This document shows positions 1-10,740 of a DNA stretch of 64,000 bases, piece by piece. The stretch is taken from assembly GCA_030789695.1 (NCBI GenBank), contig CM061142.1, forward strand, positions 155,406,714 to 155,470,713, read 5' to 3'. The DNA comes from Scilla litardierei. Its lineage: Eukaryota; Streptophyta; Magnoliopsida; Asparagales; Asparagaceae. Numbering within the stretch: position 1 is the stretch's first letter; the number at the start of each line of letters is the position of its first letter. The notes beneath the pieces are model-generated. The model was given only the letters and a program-made list of their open reading frames with translations, did no database searches and was not told the origin of the DNA. The translations under genes were made by a program, and so were the position numbers.

Positions 1-1476
1 AAGTGCAATCGAATGGCTGACGTTTCGCTCCAACGCACAACAGCAGGCGCATCCGCTTGGCCAGGTGGCGCCATCGTGTCGTCTACCTGCCCAATCCAAT
101 GGATGAACTCAAAGCGGGTGGCGTGGCATCGTCGTGTCCGTCGAGTCATGATCCAACGGCTAGTGTTTTTCCCGCTATTGCGATACGAAAGCGACGACGC
201 GGCCTATTTTCATCCGCACGATCTCGATCTGACGGCGCAGAAGTGATCCGATTCAAATTCAAAGGAGCGAGGAAGCGGGCGATTTGTAGCTGCCCGATTG
301 AAGATCCAACGGCCTATATCGAAGCTACGAACGAGAAAGCAGCAGCTTGTCTTCGCACAACGGGGCGACGTGGCGGCCGTTGGATTTCAGATCCGACGGC
401 CTAGATTAAATTCGAAGTGTACTCGGATTCAACGGAGCTTAGCGGATGCACGTGCAAAACCTGTTAAGGCTGGACACGTGTCGAGCTATGGTTTAATCCC
501 GTCGAGATCGTGCGGTCGAGATTTGAGGCGCTTTGCGGATTGCGGTTTTCAACCTGATAATCATAGTAAAACCCGCAATGTTAGTATATAACGTATTTCT
601 AGGATTTTGTGGCGTATGCTGGCGTATTAGGGGCTCTAGGAGCCGTATTTCGCCATGAAATTTGGAGGCCCTGGGAACAGAGGCTAGATCTATCATCTGA
701 AAGAGATTTGGGGCTATTTGGAGAGAATTGGTGACATTTTCCCTATCTTTAGCCTTGTATTTGTGTATTTGGCTTGTATTTGAAGTATTTAGCACGTATT
801 TTGAGGTTTTAATGATGTATTTGTCTATGAGTACTGATTATATTCTCTCCATGCATGGTTAATCTTCATATGTGTTGGTGTTGATGTAGTTAGGGTGTCG
901 TAATCATTGATTTTGATATCTTTCGCCCTATTTGCATTGTATAATCACGTATTTTGTTAATTTCTACATGTATTGAGTATGTTATACGGAGACATGGGCA
1001 TACTTGAATAGAATAGGATCTTTGCAGACTTATTCGTGATGCGACCCGAGAGGGCATTGGTGTTTATTTTCCTTATGAAATTGACGTTATACATGATTAA
1101 CTCTTTGGCACATTTTTATGTGCTTTATCGCCTTATCTTCTGACGTTCTTGTGCCCTAACCGGACGAAACGTTGGGTTATAGAAAAGGTGTTAATAATCA
1201 TTGATTGCACCCACCCTAACGAAATCAATACCAACACATCCTCTCCATATTAGTACCCCATATCGAATTCACCGTAGTTATCGTAGGATTTTCCTTTATT
1301 ATCTTAAACTCGTGATTAGGTGGTTGGTTATTACCGTATTATTACTCTTTACAAACTGAAGTTTGTGGTTTTATAGGTCAGTTGTCCCATGGATATGATA
1401 CCTGGACTCACCAGGATTATTACTTGTTCGATCTCCTGTGCTTGGGAGTAGCGCTCACATCATTTTGAGTTAGGAA
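1..1476 (+). repeat. 5' LTR (partial)
   Basis: Aligns end to end with 4222-5715. It ends at 1476 with AA where the partner LTR ends CA, followed by a 6-nt spacer and the primer site. A TATA-like TAGTATATAACG at 582-593 is conserved in the partner LTR (4804-4815) and is a candidate core promoter (inference). Confidence 0.8.
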
Positions 1477-1482
1477 AGTTTT

Positions 1483-1500
1483 TGGCGCCATTGCCGGGGA
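1483..1500 (+). other. Primer binding site, tRNA-Asp type
   Basis: TGGCGCCATTGCCGGGGA differs at one base from the perfect site at 36255-36272. Athila-type elements are known to prime from tRNA-Asp, whose 3' end is complementary to this sequence. It sits 6 nt after the LTR end. Confidence 0.85.
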
Positions 1501-1638
1501 TAACAGTACTTGTAAGCTACAATTTCAGTTCGTTTGGAGGAACATTCGGTGAGATCCTTCCATCTTATAGTTTAGGATTTTTTTTATTAGTTTTTTGTTT
1601 TGTTTTCTCTTTAAAAAAATTCAAAAAAATTGGACTAC

Positions 1639-1956
1639 ATGAATTTCTATTGCACAAACAATTGGCATGATGCAGAATATAATGCTGCACACAAACATAG
1701 GATGGAGAAGCTCAAAATCGTTAGTTTTAATCAGACTGATTGTGTAACTTTCTTTCAGGCCGGGAGGAGGTTCACAGACATAATATCGAGCTATCCGCAG
1801 CATGGGTACACAAAGAAAGAGCTTATGGAGTCCTTCCTAGATGGACTACGACTACCGCTGCAGGAATTCTTGGGAGTCATGACACCGACAAAGGCGTGGA
1901 AATACATGGAGACTTTACAAGAGAATGAAGAAATCATAAAAGAGACTTCAAAGTGA
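1639..1956 (+). pseudogene. gag remnant of the non-autonomous element
   Basis: Short ORF downstream of the primer site; the first ATG is at 1639, with an in-frame TTG at 1630. About two thirds in, it reads FFQAGRRF, then a stretch ending YPQHGY, then FLDGL. This is the pattern of the plant Ty3/gypsy Gag core (aromatic-rich FF-x-AW-x-RF followed by P-x-HG and F-x-GL). It is about 105 residues against several hundred for a full Gag, with no zinc knuckle, so it is a fragment. Gag would form the virus-like particle; this piece probably cannot. The family resemblance is from recalled patterns. Confidence 0.5.
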
Positions 1957-2194
1957 GATTAAACGGAGTCTTCATGCCTTGATCAAGGAGAGCAAAGCGT
2001 AGACGTACCATTGCAATCCTTGAAAGAATAAGTTTACTTGCTTATTCAGACACAAGAGGCTACTTCCCATCAATTCCAAGAGAACTTTCTTGCTCGGAGT
2101 CGGCAAATTCATAAATCCATTGAAAATCTTACTCTGATTGCCACTTGCTTAGAAGAAAATAATTCTTTTGAAATTTAATTTTTAAGAATCTAAT

Positions 2195-2425
2195 ATGAGT
2201 TCATCTTCTATTGCAGGAATATCGAGCGAGCCATGTCACGATGAAGGCACAAATCAGAACATTAACATGGCAAGAAGTGTGTGCAAAAGAGAGGACGAGC
2301 TAGAAATTTTGGATGAGCAGGAGGATGAAATAGCGAGGGACATGGGTTTAGAGATTATCATTATGGAGCCCGAACCACTTTTTCCCCAGTTTTTTCCCAA
2401 AATCATTCATCACTCTCCCCAATGA
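2195..2425 (+). CDS. Hypothetical acidic ORF in non-autonomous element
   Basis: A 76-residue ORF starting at ATG 2195. It is rich in Glu and Asp in the middle (EDELEILDEQEDE) and proline-containing at the end. I do not recognise it. Its stop (TGA 2423-2425) overlaps the next ATG (2422) as ATGA, so the two ORFs may be one older ORF broken by a frameshift. It could be chance, given its length. Confidence 0.3.
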   Translation: MSSSSIAGISSEPCHDEGTNQNINMARSVCKREDELEILDEQEDEIARDMGLEIIIMEPEPLFPQFFPKIIHHSPQ

Positions 2426-2751
2426 TTGAGCATCATACCGAGAGTAGTGCAGATCTTTCAAGGAGCAGCCATCAACATGCTTTACTTTATTTCACTTATT
2501 TTGATGACTACATTTGGAATATTTTCGTTGAAAGGAATTTACGAATAAAATGCATTGACGTGACTCATCTCTGGCAGGATACAGGTGAACAGATTATAGA
2601 GATGATGGGAGTTACATTGCTGGGATCCCGTTTAGCCATTGGAGGAAGATTACTTGCTAAGGAGCGCAAGGAACAAATAGAACAACTTCCTCCACCATTA
2701 AAGATTCGGGATCCACCATTTGACCACGGTGTGTTCTTTCCACTAGTGTAG
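2422..2751 (+). CDS. Hypothetical ORF in non-autonomous element
   Basis: A 109-residue ORF beginning at ATG 2422 and overlapping the preceding ORF by 4 nt. No catalytic motif of protease, RT or integrase is present. It ends 55 bp before the conserved motif at 2807-2840, so it occupies the last coding position before the 3' non-coding part of the element. Function unknown. It may be the residue of the protein encoded before the 3' untranslated part in Athila relatives, or a chance ORF. Confidence 0.3.
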   Translation: MIEHHTESSADLSRSSHQHALLYFTYFDDYIWNIFVERNLRIKCIDVTHLWQDTGEQIIEMMGVTLLGSRLAIGGRLLAKERKEQIEQLPPPLKIRDPPFDHGVFFPLV

Positions 2752-2806
2752 ATTTTTCTATGCTTTCTAGGACGCTTGCTTTTGAATAAACTCGTACTCC
2801 TTTCGT

Positions 2807-2840
2807 CATTGAGGACAATGTCCATCTTTAGTTGGGGGGA
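2807..2840 (+). promoter_or_regulatory. Internal conserved motif with purine tract
   Basis: CATTGAGGACAATG is followed 11 nt later by TTGGGGGGA. The same two-part motif occurs at 25898-25933 (minus strand) and, degenerate, at 43518-43551, in two other Athila-like elements. The second half resembles the true polypurine tracts beside the LTRs. A role as a second plus-strand priming site is inference. Confidence 0.5.
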
Positions 2841-3790
2841 GTGTATGAGACCTTAGGATTTTTTTTTAAAACAGGGCAAAAGAAAAGAATAAATCACCAT
2901 CATCATCATTTAAAACTCCTCCCCATGTCACATTTACGGATGATTATGCATTGATTGAGTTCTAAAAATTGTTTATGGCTTGAGTTAATTATTTTTCCTT
3001 CATGGAATTACTCGTTAATATGCTATTCATGAAAATTTTCAATTGCCATGATTAATATCTTGAAATAGTTTGAATTTATTTCATGCATGCTAATGTGATG
3101 AAAAAGCTTAAGTATACACAATTTATTAGAATAGTCTTCAAGTTGAAGAGGAATTTGGCCGTGGTTATTAATGTTTATGCTCGAAGAATGGGTGTTGAGT
3201 TGCTTACGAAAAAAACAGTTAAAAGGGAGGAAAAAATGATGAAACAGAAAAAAAATTGGTGTGTCACTAAATAAATAACTTGGTTGGCTCGAGTAGTACA
3301 GTCCGATGGGTCCTTTTTGGCCTAATGCCTTATTATCGTCTGATTTGGGAGCCATTGACCGAAAACTCACTCATTTGATGGAGCGATCGAAGTTATACAT
3401 TTTCCCGCAAATTTTGCTTTCTGCACATTACGTGGAACTAGTAAAAGAAAAGAAAAAGGAAAAGAAAAAAATGGTGAATAGACTAAGAAACTTCAATACC
3501 CTGATTTGAACGATCTTTTTGAGATGCCAATTCCTTGGAAATGAGAAAGCAAGAACGTAACGACGTGTTATACTTTCGCTTGCGCAAAACGATGCTTGCA
3601 TGTTCTTTATTCAAATTAAATTAGAGAAAATATCATGTGATTGATCTTGTTCATGGATTGTGTACATTGATGGTCAAAAATCATGTTGGAAAGCGTATTA
3701 TTGAGCCATGCTATAAGCGATTGATAGAATTTATTGTTTTATTAATCATCCGTCTTCATCGCTCTTTTTGCTAGAGACTAGCAAATCGCT
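2841..3790 (+). other. 3' non-coding part of the non-autonomous element
   Basis: AT-rich sequence of 950 bp between the internal motif and the polypurine tract. Only short chance ORFs are seen on either strand. It contains A-rich low-complexity runs near 3220-3250 and 3440-3475. Confidence 0.6.
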
Positions 3791-3799
3791 AGTGGGGGG
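3791..3799 (+). other. Polypurine tract
   Basis: AGTGGGGGG immediately precedes the right LTR, which begins TGTGATCC at 3800. This is the expected position of the plus-strand primer. Confidence 0.7.
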
Positions 3800-5715
3800 T
3801 GTGATCCGGGTTGAATATTGCATATTTAACACCCTATTTAGATTTATTTTATGCTTATATGATGCCTAATTGGTCTCTAATGCGTTCGTATTTTGTATAT
3901 CGTCAATTATTAGAGCAAACCGTTGATTTGTGCACAAAACAGGAATTTTATTGAGTATTTCTGCCTTGTTATATTTTTCGTACTAGATCTCGATCTCATG
4001 ATTCCAACGACTATTTATTTGTATTTTTTAGATCTGTGCTAATTACTGTGAATTTTTGAATGCAGAATACCATTTAAATGGGGAAATACTGAGTAAATAC
4101 GGCAGAAATATGGATCCGTACACGTAATCACATCTACAACACCACATGGCATGCTCTACACCGCTCGATCTTCATCCAACGGATGCTGAGCCAAGGCGAC
4201 GTGGCCTACTATCCACAGTCCAAGTTTAATCGAACGGCTGACGTTTCGCTCCATCGCACAGCAGCGGGGCGCATCTGCTTGGCCACGTGGCGCCATCGTG
4301 TCATCTGCCCGCCCAATCCAACGGATGAACTCAAAGCGGGCAGTGTGGCATCATCGTGCCCATCGATTCACGATCCAATGGCCAGTGTTTTTCCCGCTGT
4401 TGCGATACGAAAGCGGCAACGCGGCCTATTTTCATCCGCACGATCTCGATCCGACGGCGCATAAGTGATCCGATTCAAATTCAAAGGAGCGAAGAAGCGG
4501 GCGATTTGCAGTCGCCCGATCGAGGATCCAACGGCCTATATCGAAGCTACGAACGAGAAAGCGGTAGCTTGTCTTCGCACAATGGGGCGACGTGGCAGCT
4601 GTTGGATTTCAGATCCGACGGCCTAGATTAAATTCGATGTGTACTCGAATTCAGCGGAGCTTAGCAGGCGCGCGGGCGAAACCCGTTAAGGCTGGACACG
4701 TGTCGAGCTATGGTTTAATCCCGCGAAGATCGTGCGATCGATATTTGAGGCGCTTTGCAGATTGTGGTTTTCAACCCGATAAGCACAGTAAAACCCGCAA
4801 TGTTAGTATATAACGTATTTCTAGGGTTTTGTGGCGTATGCTGGCGTATTGGGGGCTCTAAAAACCATATTTCTCCTTGAAATTTGGAGGCCCTGGGGAC
4901 AGAGGCTAGATCTATCATCTGAAGGAGATTTGGGGCTATTTGGAGAGAATTGGTGACATTTTTCCAATCTTTAGCCTTGTTGTTTGTGTATTTGGCTTGT
5001 ATTTGAAGTATTTAGCACGTATTTTGAGGTTTTAATGATGTATTTGTCTATGAGTACTGATTATATTCTCTCCATGCGTGGTTAATCTTCATATGTGTTG
5101 GTGTTGATGTAGTTAGGGTGTCGTAATCATTGATTTTGATATCTTTTCGCCCTATTTGCATTGTATAATCACGTATTTTGTTAATTTCTACATGTATGTT
5201 GTTTGGGTATGTTATACGGAGACGTGGGCATGCTTGAATAGAATAGGATCGTTGCGGACTTATTTGTGATGCGACCCGAGAGGGCATTGGTGTTTATTTT
5301 CCTTATGAAATTGACGTTATACGTGATTAACTCTTTGGCACATTTTTATGCCCTTTATCGCCTTATCTTCCGACGTTCTCGTGCCCTAACCGGACGAAAC
5401 GTTGGGTTATAGAAAAGGTATTAATAATCATTGATTGCACACACCCTAACGAAATCAATACCAACACATACTCTCTATATTAGTACCCCATATCGATTCA
5501 CCGTAGTTATACTAGGATTTTCTTTTATTATCTTAAACTCTTGATTCCATATCTTTAGGTGGTTGGTTATTACCGTATTATTACTCTTTACAAACTGAAG
5601 TTCGTGGTTTTGCAGATCAGTTGTCCCGTGGATACGATACCTAGACTCGCCAGGATTATTACTTGTTCGATCTCCTGCGCTTGGGAGTAGTGCTCACATC
5701 ATTTTGAGTCAGGCA
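3800..5715 (+). repeat. 3' LTR
   Basis: 1916 bp, beginning TGTGATCCGG and ending CA at 5715. It matches 1-1476 from base 4222 on, with scattered substitutions and a few small indels. A TATA-like TAGTATATAACG lies at 4804-4815. Confidence 0.8.
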
Positions 5716-6038
5716 ATGGACACATGCGATGTGTACCTAGATGATGGAAACGTCCCGGTCGAAACCCAGATTCAAACGGCATCCAAAACGGACTTGAAAC
5801 TCGTAAGATAGAGCCAAAACATCGCAAATTGCCCTTTTTGGTCATTGCGGGTCGGCGCCCGCTAGGCGGGCACACGTGCCTGTAAGGCAGGGCCTGCCCG
5901 CTTCATTCGGGTAGAGCCCCGCGCAAGGCGGGGCCCACCCGCTTCATTCGGGCGGGCCCCGCCCGCATGCACACAAGCGCGTGCACAACACACGCCCAGC
6001 TGGGCTCGTGCCTTGCACACGCCAGCGGTGGCTGCACG

Positions 6039-6061
6039 TGGGGCCCACGTGGTGGGCCCCA
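6039..6061. repeat. Perfect 10-bp inverted repeat
   Basis: TGGGGCCCAC and GTGGGCCCCA are exact reverse complements separated by GTG. It sits in a GC-rich block inside AT-rich DNA and could form a hairpin or bind a dimeric factor. No function is shown. Confidence 0.8.
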
Positions 6062-6320
6062 CATAGGGTTTCGATCCCTTAATGTTTTGGCAGCTTCATT
6101 TTTGCAAACTACATGGTTTTGGGCTATCTTTGGATGCTCGTTTGATGGGTCAAACGGACTCGGAATGTAGCGTCGTTTTTCCCTATACGTTCATTATTTA
6201 ACCCTCTTCGCAATGATGTATGACATCGTTCTTGGAGCTCAACGGTGAGAGAGGGAAAACTTATTAAAATTTGGCATTCATGAAGGTTAAACTTAAAGTT
6301 AAATTTCTCCTCCAAAGCTG

Positions 6321-6374
6321 TAGTCCCACATCAAAAATGAGAAGAGAGGAGGGATCAGTCGCCTATATAAATAG
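6321..6374 (+). promoter_or_regulatory. Candidate retroelement-type promoter (TCCCACAT box and TATA box)
   Basis: TAGTCCCACATCA at 6321-6333 is followed by CTATATAAATAG at 6363-6374. The first box resembles the upstream element of plant snRNA genes and also occurs upstream of TATA boxes in many plant LTRs. No snRNA body follows, so an LTR promoter is the better reading. Inference from motif and spacing. Confidence 0.5.
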
Positions 6375-9149
6375 GGACCAACCCCCTCCTTGAAACTCGC
6401 ACCATACTCCAGATCTGAGAAGCTCCATTAAACATGAGCAAGCTCAGATCTAAACTTAAATAAATATTCCCTCTTCTTCCTAATTCTTCATTGCTCCTGA
6501 GCGGGCTCTAGCAAAAGCTATGCAAGAGTTCGGATCAGATCCGAAGTCTTGACGAAGGATCTGCTCAATGTGAAACTTGGTTTGGTGCGTGGTTGGCTCG
6601 GCAACAAGGGTGTTGCTCGCTTCGGGACACGTTTCAGTTTGGGACACGGTTCGGCTCGAGATGCGGTTCGGCTCGGGAGAAGCGACACGGGGCATTTATT
6701 CGTAGAAAAATAAATGTTGCTGAAAACGACGCTTCGTATTCTGTGGAAACGAAGTGAAAGGTATGTAGTTTAATTTATATGTGTTTATAATTGCAATAGA
6801 TTGATAGATATATCCATATGGATTGGTCGGACCCAACCCCGTGATAGTATAGATTCTGGCTAGGGTTTATTCTTTAGGGCTTCTCTTAATAATTTTTTAA
6901 TATATGTTTTCCACTGAATTTATGTTTTCGTCATCCGCCCAACTTAGGCCGGACGTCAATTTTATAGCCCTAAGGAGAAAGAAAACCCTTCACAATGTGC
7001 ACTGATATTTACCATAGCAATGGTAGTGTTTGGTCTCATAGCCATTTGATGTGGAGACATTGTGAGATTGTGCACATGTGCTTATTGGAGGACAAGTTCA
7101 CAGAACGAATTACCGAGAAACTTTTTTATGGAAACATACTCTCATTATCAATAGAAGTTCTCAAGGAGCAGTTGGTGCAGCTTTGTCCCTTCAACTAAGA
7201 CGCGTTAAAGAACATTATGTGTGGTAGGGCTATGTTTTGTTTTTTACTGATCAACGACAAAAGATATCATTACTAGGTACTTGCTGCGTATATTCCAAAG
7301 TGTGTGAATTTAGATGTCAATCAAGAAGGGATTCATCTCCTTTGGTAATGGAGGTTAGTGTCGCATGGAGTTAGTATGGATCTATAGTAAGTCCTTGGCT
7401 AAGGCAAAAGGCACAAACTTATTATATAAATAATTTTGATACATCTATGAGTATGTTATCACATATATGACTCACGACATTAAGGTGCTATTAGGGTTTA
7501 ACAGATTTCTATATCATATACACCTTAGTTTCATATGATGAAGATATTGGATTGCACTGCAGCTATCACTAATAGATCGAGATTTGGTTCGGATAAGAAG
7601 TCAAGTTTGACATCAACCAGATAATTACAGTTTTGAAACGAGTGGTCTTCATACACAGATAGCATTAATGTCATACATTTGATTTGATCATAGTGTATGA
7701 TCAGGTCTCTGTCGAAGTAGGAATCATGCTTCTAGAGTCTCACAGTAATAATGGATCGTCATTATAACCAAATAAAAATAAATTAATGTATATGAGATAT
7801 ACGTGAACGGTTGCAAGGACTAGTAATCAGTAGAGGAGTGTATCGCAAGGTGTTGCAAATACGAGTGAGAAAAGTTTACAAAGAGTAATGAATACTTCAT
7901 CCCAAAAAAGATAGAAGGAAACTCTGTAGAAACCATGCCATAGATGACACCTGCAACGAAACATTTTCGTTGAAACATCGATCAATTGATGACATGTTGG
8001 CTAGCTGAAGTCAGCCAACTGACCAGCTCTGGATATACACCTGGAAACAATGTAGTTTTACCGCAAGCGCATGATTAAGTGGTGAGCGTGTATCGAATCA
8101 CGTGAGGAACTGTTGGTAATATATTTATTACTCAGCGGAGATGGAATAATGATTGAGGAATGTTTGGTATCACAAGCGTATAAAATATCGTTTGTAAATT
8201 CAATTAATAAAAGTGCCTAGGGCTAGAGAATCCCCACTATAGATCTCAAGCATCAATGTGAAAGTATATTCTTCCGTATCACTACTCTTGGTTTAGGGTG
8301 AAATTGTCGCAACAATGTTGTGAAACAAAGCACGCTCTTGCGCTAACAAGACTATAGTAATCTAAACTAGAGCCTCGCTCTCTCGTAAGCCTAGTTCAAA
8401 CAACTAGCATTAAGATCAACAATATAATTAACTCCAACTCAAGTTCGCTCTCGCGCAACGTAGTTCGAATCTAGATCATGCTGATTCGTATTCGTTTTAC
8501 TATCGTACTAACAAATATAATTATAGAAATATAATAAAGATACTAGCATTGATCACTCTCGTGCACCAACTCTATGGAATCTCGATTATAGATCTAAATC
8601 GAATATCTCGGGCTTCCCATAGATCAAGATCCTCTCTCGAGATCTCAAGATCCAATAGAAATTCCTAGCTATCCGTAGTAAATCAATCATAATCTAACCC
8701 TTTAACAAGTTTAGCAACATGGGTTTTCAATAGATTTCAAATATCAAGCTTTGAATCCATAGGGTTCATACGTTTGCCCTAAAGTAAAGAGACTACACAC
8801 AATTCATCATAATCGAAACAATAAAATTGGGATATGCAATAGAATTCATCACAAAAGATAGATCTAAACCGAAATTTATCTTAAAAATTAGAAATAGCAA
8901 GAGTTTAGACAAACCAATGATGTTCAAAGGCTTCAAATAACAAGAGAATTAATATCATTGCACTCCAATCCTTAAGCAAAAACAAGTTGAAATAAAAATT
9001 CTCTTAAGAACTCTAGCCGTCTCGTCTCTCCTCTTTGCCGGCTCTTAAAACTAGCTATTTATACTCTCTCAAAAAGTGGGGGAAAAGGTGACAAAAATAC
9101 CCCTAGGAGGAGACAAACCCTAATTTCTGAATCTGGGCTGTCGGTGCAC

Positions 9150-9473
9150 TTAGCTGAGTGAAACTGTCACTCAGTCGAGTGGCAATTCTGCAGAGAAATT
9201 GTAAAAATCAACCTTCTGTCATCTTTGGGCAACTTGGTCGAGTGGTCGGCGAACTCGGTCGAGTGAGCTTCTCACTCGGTCAAGTGAGATCTTCTGCAGA
9301 CTCCTCCAGAAACAGTATTCTGCCAGTTGTTTTTTGTCTCTCCACTGGGTTGAGTGGACTTCTCACTCGGTCGAGTGGAAATTCCACTCAGTCGAGTACA
9401 TTGATGTGCTTCTTTGACTGGATTGGAACTGTATCAGCCTCACTTGGTCGAGTGAGCTGTGTCACTCGGTCGA
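9150..9473. repeat. Array of palindromic CTCGGTCGAGTG motifs
   Basis: About ten degenerate copies of an (T)CACTCGGTCGAGTG(A) motif, whose outer arms CACTCG/CGAGTG are reverse complements. They are irregularly spaced by 10-60 bp. The last copy is cut by the insertion at 9474 and resumes at 19455. Similar arrays lie in the other Athila-type LTRs and in the copia LTRs. Confidence 0.85.
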
Positions 9474-10172
9474 TGTCACACCCCGCTTCCCTAAAATGGA
9501 GGCGAGACGTGAGAAGGTCCGCTCAGACTTGGAGCTGTGAGGCTCCAGTCTGTAAAGCGTCTGGATTTAACCGAGTTCAGGTCCTTGCAAATGCGAAGCA
9601 GAACAACAATAATAATAAGGAAAGAGAGACAGATAAAAATTTATTCAATCTCAGAATGTCCATAATAAATAAGTTCCAACATCACAGAAAAGCCACCAGG
9701 CTGGAAAGAAAGCGTCTAAAAGGCCCAAGCATGGCCAACAAAAGTACAACATACAGAAAGTAAAGGTGCTATGCACTGACAACTAACAGCAACCTAAAAC
9801 AGAAGTAACTCAGAACAGTCTTTAAGACTGGTCACAGGTGTCCACAAACTCCTCGTCAAACGTGGGCTCAGGCTCGGCGTCAGCAGACACCTCGTCCTCA
9901 ACAACGATCTCTGGATCAGGGTCTAACATGTGACACCCAAAAGAGAGAGGGGCACATGTCAGCAAGTCTACAAAAGATTTGTGCAAGGAAACTAAAAGAA
10001 AAGTAAACAACCTAGCAGTTCTAAAATTTATGCAATGACATGGCAGTTATAGTATGAGTGCAACAGGTAAGGAAAACAACAAGTACAATAAGACAACTAG
10101 CATGGCATGGCAGGAGTAGCAAGGCTACTAACATTCACATGGATTCACAAGTCACGTTTTCATGTCGTGCAC

Positions 10173-10404
10173 AGAGTTTACACCTTACAGCTGAAGTGGC
10201 TGTATGGGTCCACTTCTACGCTGAGTGGTCGCTTAACCCTACCCCAAACCCAGAGTTTACGCCTTACAGCTGAAGTGGCTGTACGGGCACACTTCTACGC
10301 TGAGTGGTCGCTTAATCCTACCCCAAACCCAGAGTTTACGCCTTACAGCTGAAGTGGCTATACGGGCACACTTCTACGCTGAGTGGTCGCTTAACCCTAC
10401 CCCA
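10173..10404. repeat. 79-bp tandem repeat inside LTR, about 2.9 copies
   Basis: Units start at 10173, 10252 and 10331 with AGAGTTTAC. The same three-unit arrangement, with the same period, is in the partner LTR, so the repeat predates this insertion. Confidence 0.9.
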
Positions 10405-10673
10405 CCACGTGTATATGGACTGTCGTCCATCTTCTGGATCATGAGCCAGGGAGTGTTATTGGCATAGGGTTGTCCCCGCAAAAGCAGGTGCCTAGCCTGA
10501 ACAAGGGAGTACAAGTATGGTAGCGTGTGCTACGAATGCAACATTCATGTATGGATGACATGGCATGGCATGGCATATTGTATTTAAAAGCGTACAGATA
10601 AGGAATTTAAACATGACAGGCAGAGATGCAAGGATGACATGGCAGCATGAACGAAAGCAAGTAAAAGGGGTCG

Positions 10674-10740
10674 GATCTAGCTTCGTTGTCAAGCTAGATC
10701 AAGTGGGGTGTCGGATCTAGTTTCGTTGTCAAACTAGATC
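10674..10740. repeat. Twin hairpins in LTR
   Basis: 10674-10700 is a 10-bp stem GATCTAGCTT/AAGCTAGATC around CGTTGTC. 10714-10740 is the stem GATCTAGTTT/AAACTAGATC around the same loop. The single stem difference is compensated on both arms. Both hairpins are kept exactly in the partner LTR at 17409-17475. Confidence 0.9.

Larger units (their letters stand above)
1..5715 (+). mobile_element. Non-autonomous Athila-related LTR element (left end outside window)
   Basis: Two long direct repeats (1-1476 and 3800-5715) flank a 2.3-kb internal region. The internal region opens with a tRNA-Asp-type primer site at 1483-1500 and closes with a purine tract at 3791-3799. Base 1 of the window aligns with base 4222 of the right LTR, so about 420 bp of the left LTR is missing and the target duplication cannot be checked. 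Only a gag scrap and two short unknown ORFs are visible. There is no protease, RT or integrase, so the element would depend on enzymes supplied in trans. The Athila relationship rests on the primer site, the gag scrap and the motif at 2807-2840. Confidence 0.8.
5716..8019. other. Unclassified repeat-like flank, no gene seen
   Basis: No recognisable coding region. 5850-6061 is very GC-rich, with direct repeats (CCCGCTTCATTCGGG twice) and a palindrome. 6321-6374 looks like an LTR or gene promoter. From about 6700 the sequence turns AT-rich, with only short ORFs such as 6995-7198 (67 residues, unrecognised). The layout suggests the remains of an old retroelement LTR plus internal region, but I found no partner repeat in the window. 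Confidence 0.4.

Noticed and set aside
6321..6374. U-type snRNA gene promoter
   Set aside because: The TCCCACAT box is imperfect and no snRNA sequence follows; similar boxes occur in LTRs.
9158..9763. 201-codon ORF
   Set aside because: It spans the junction of two different elements at 9473/9474, so it cannot be an ancestral gene.
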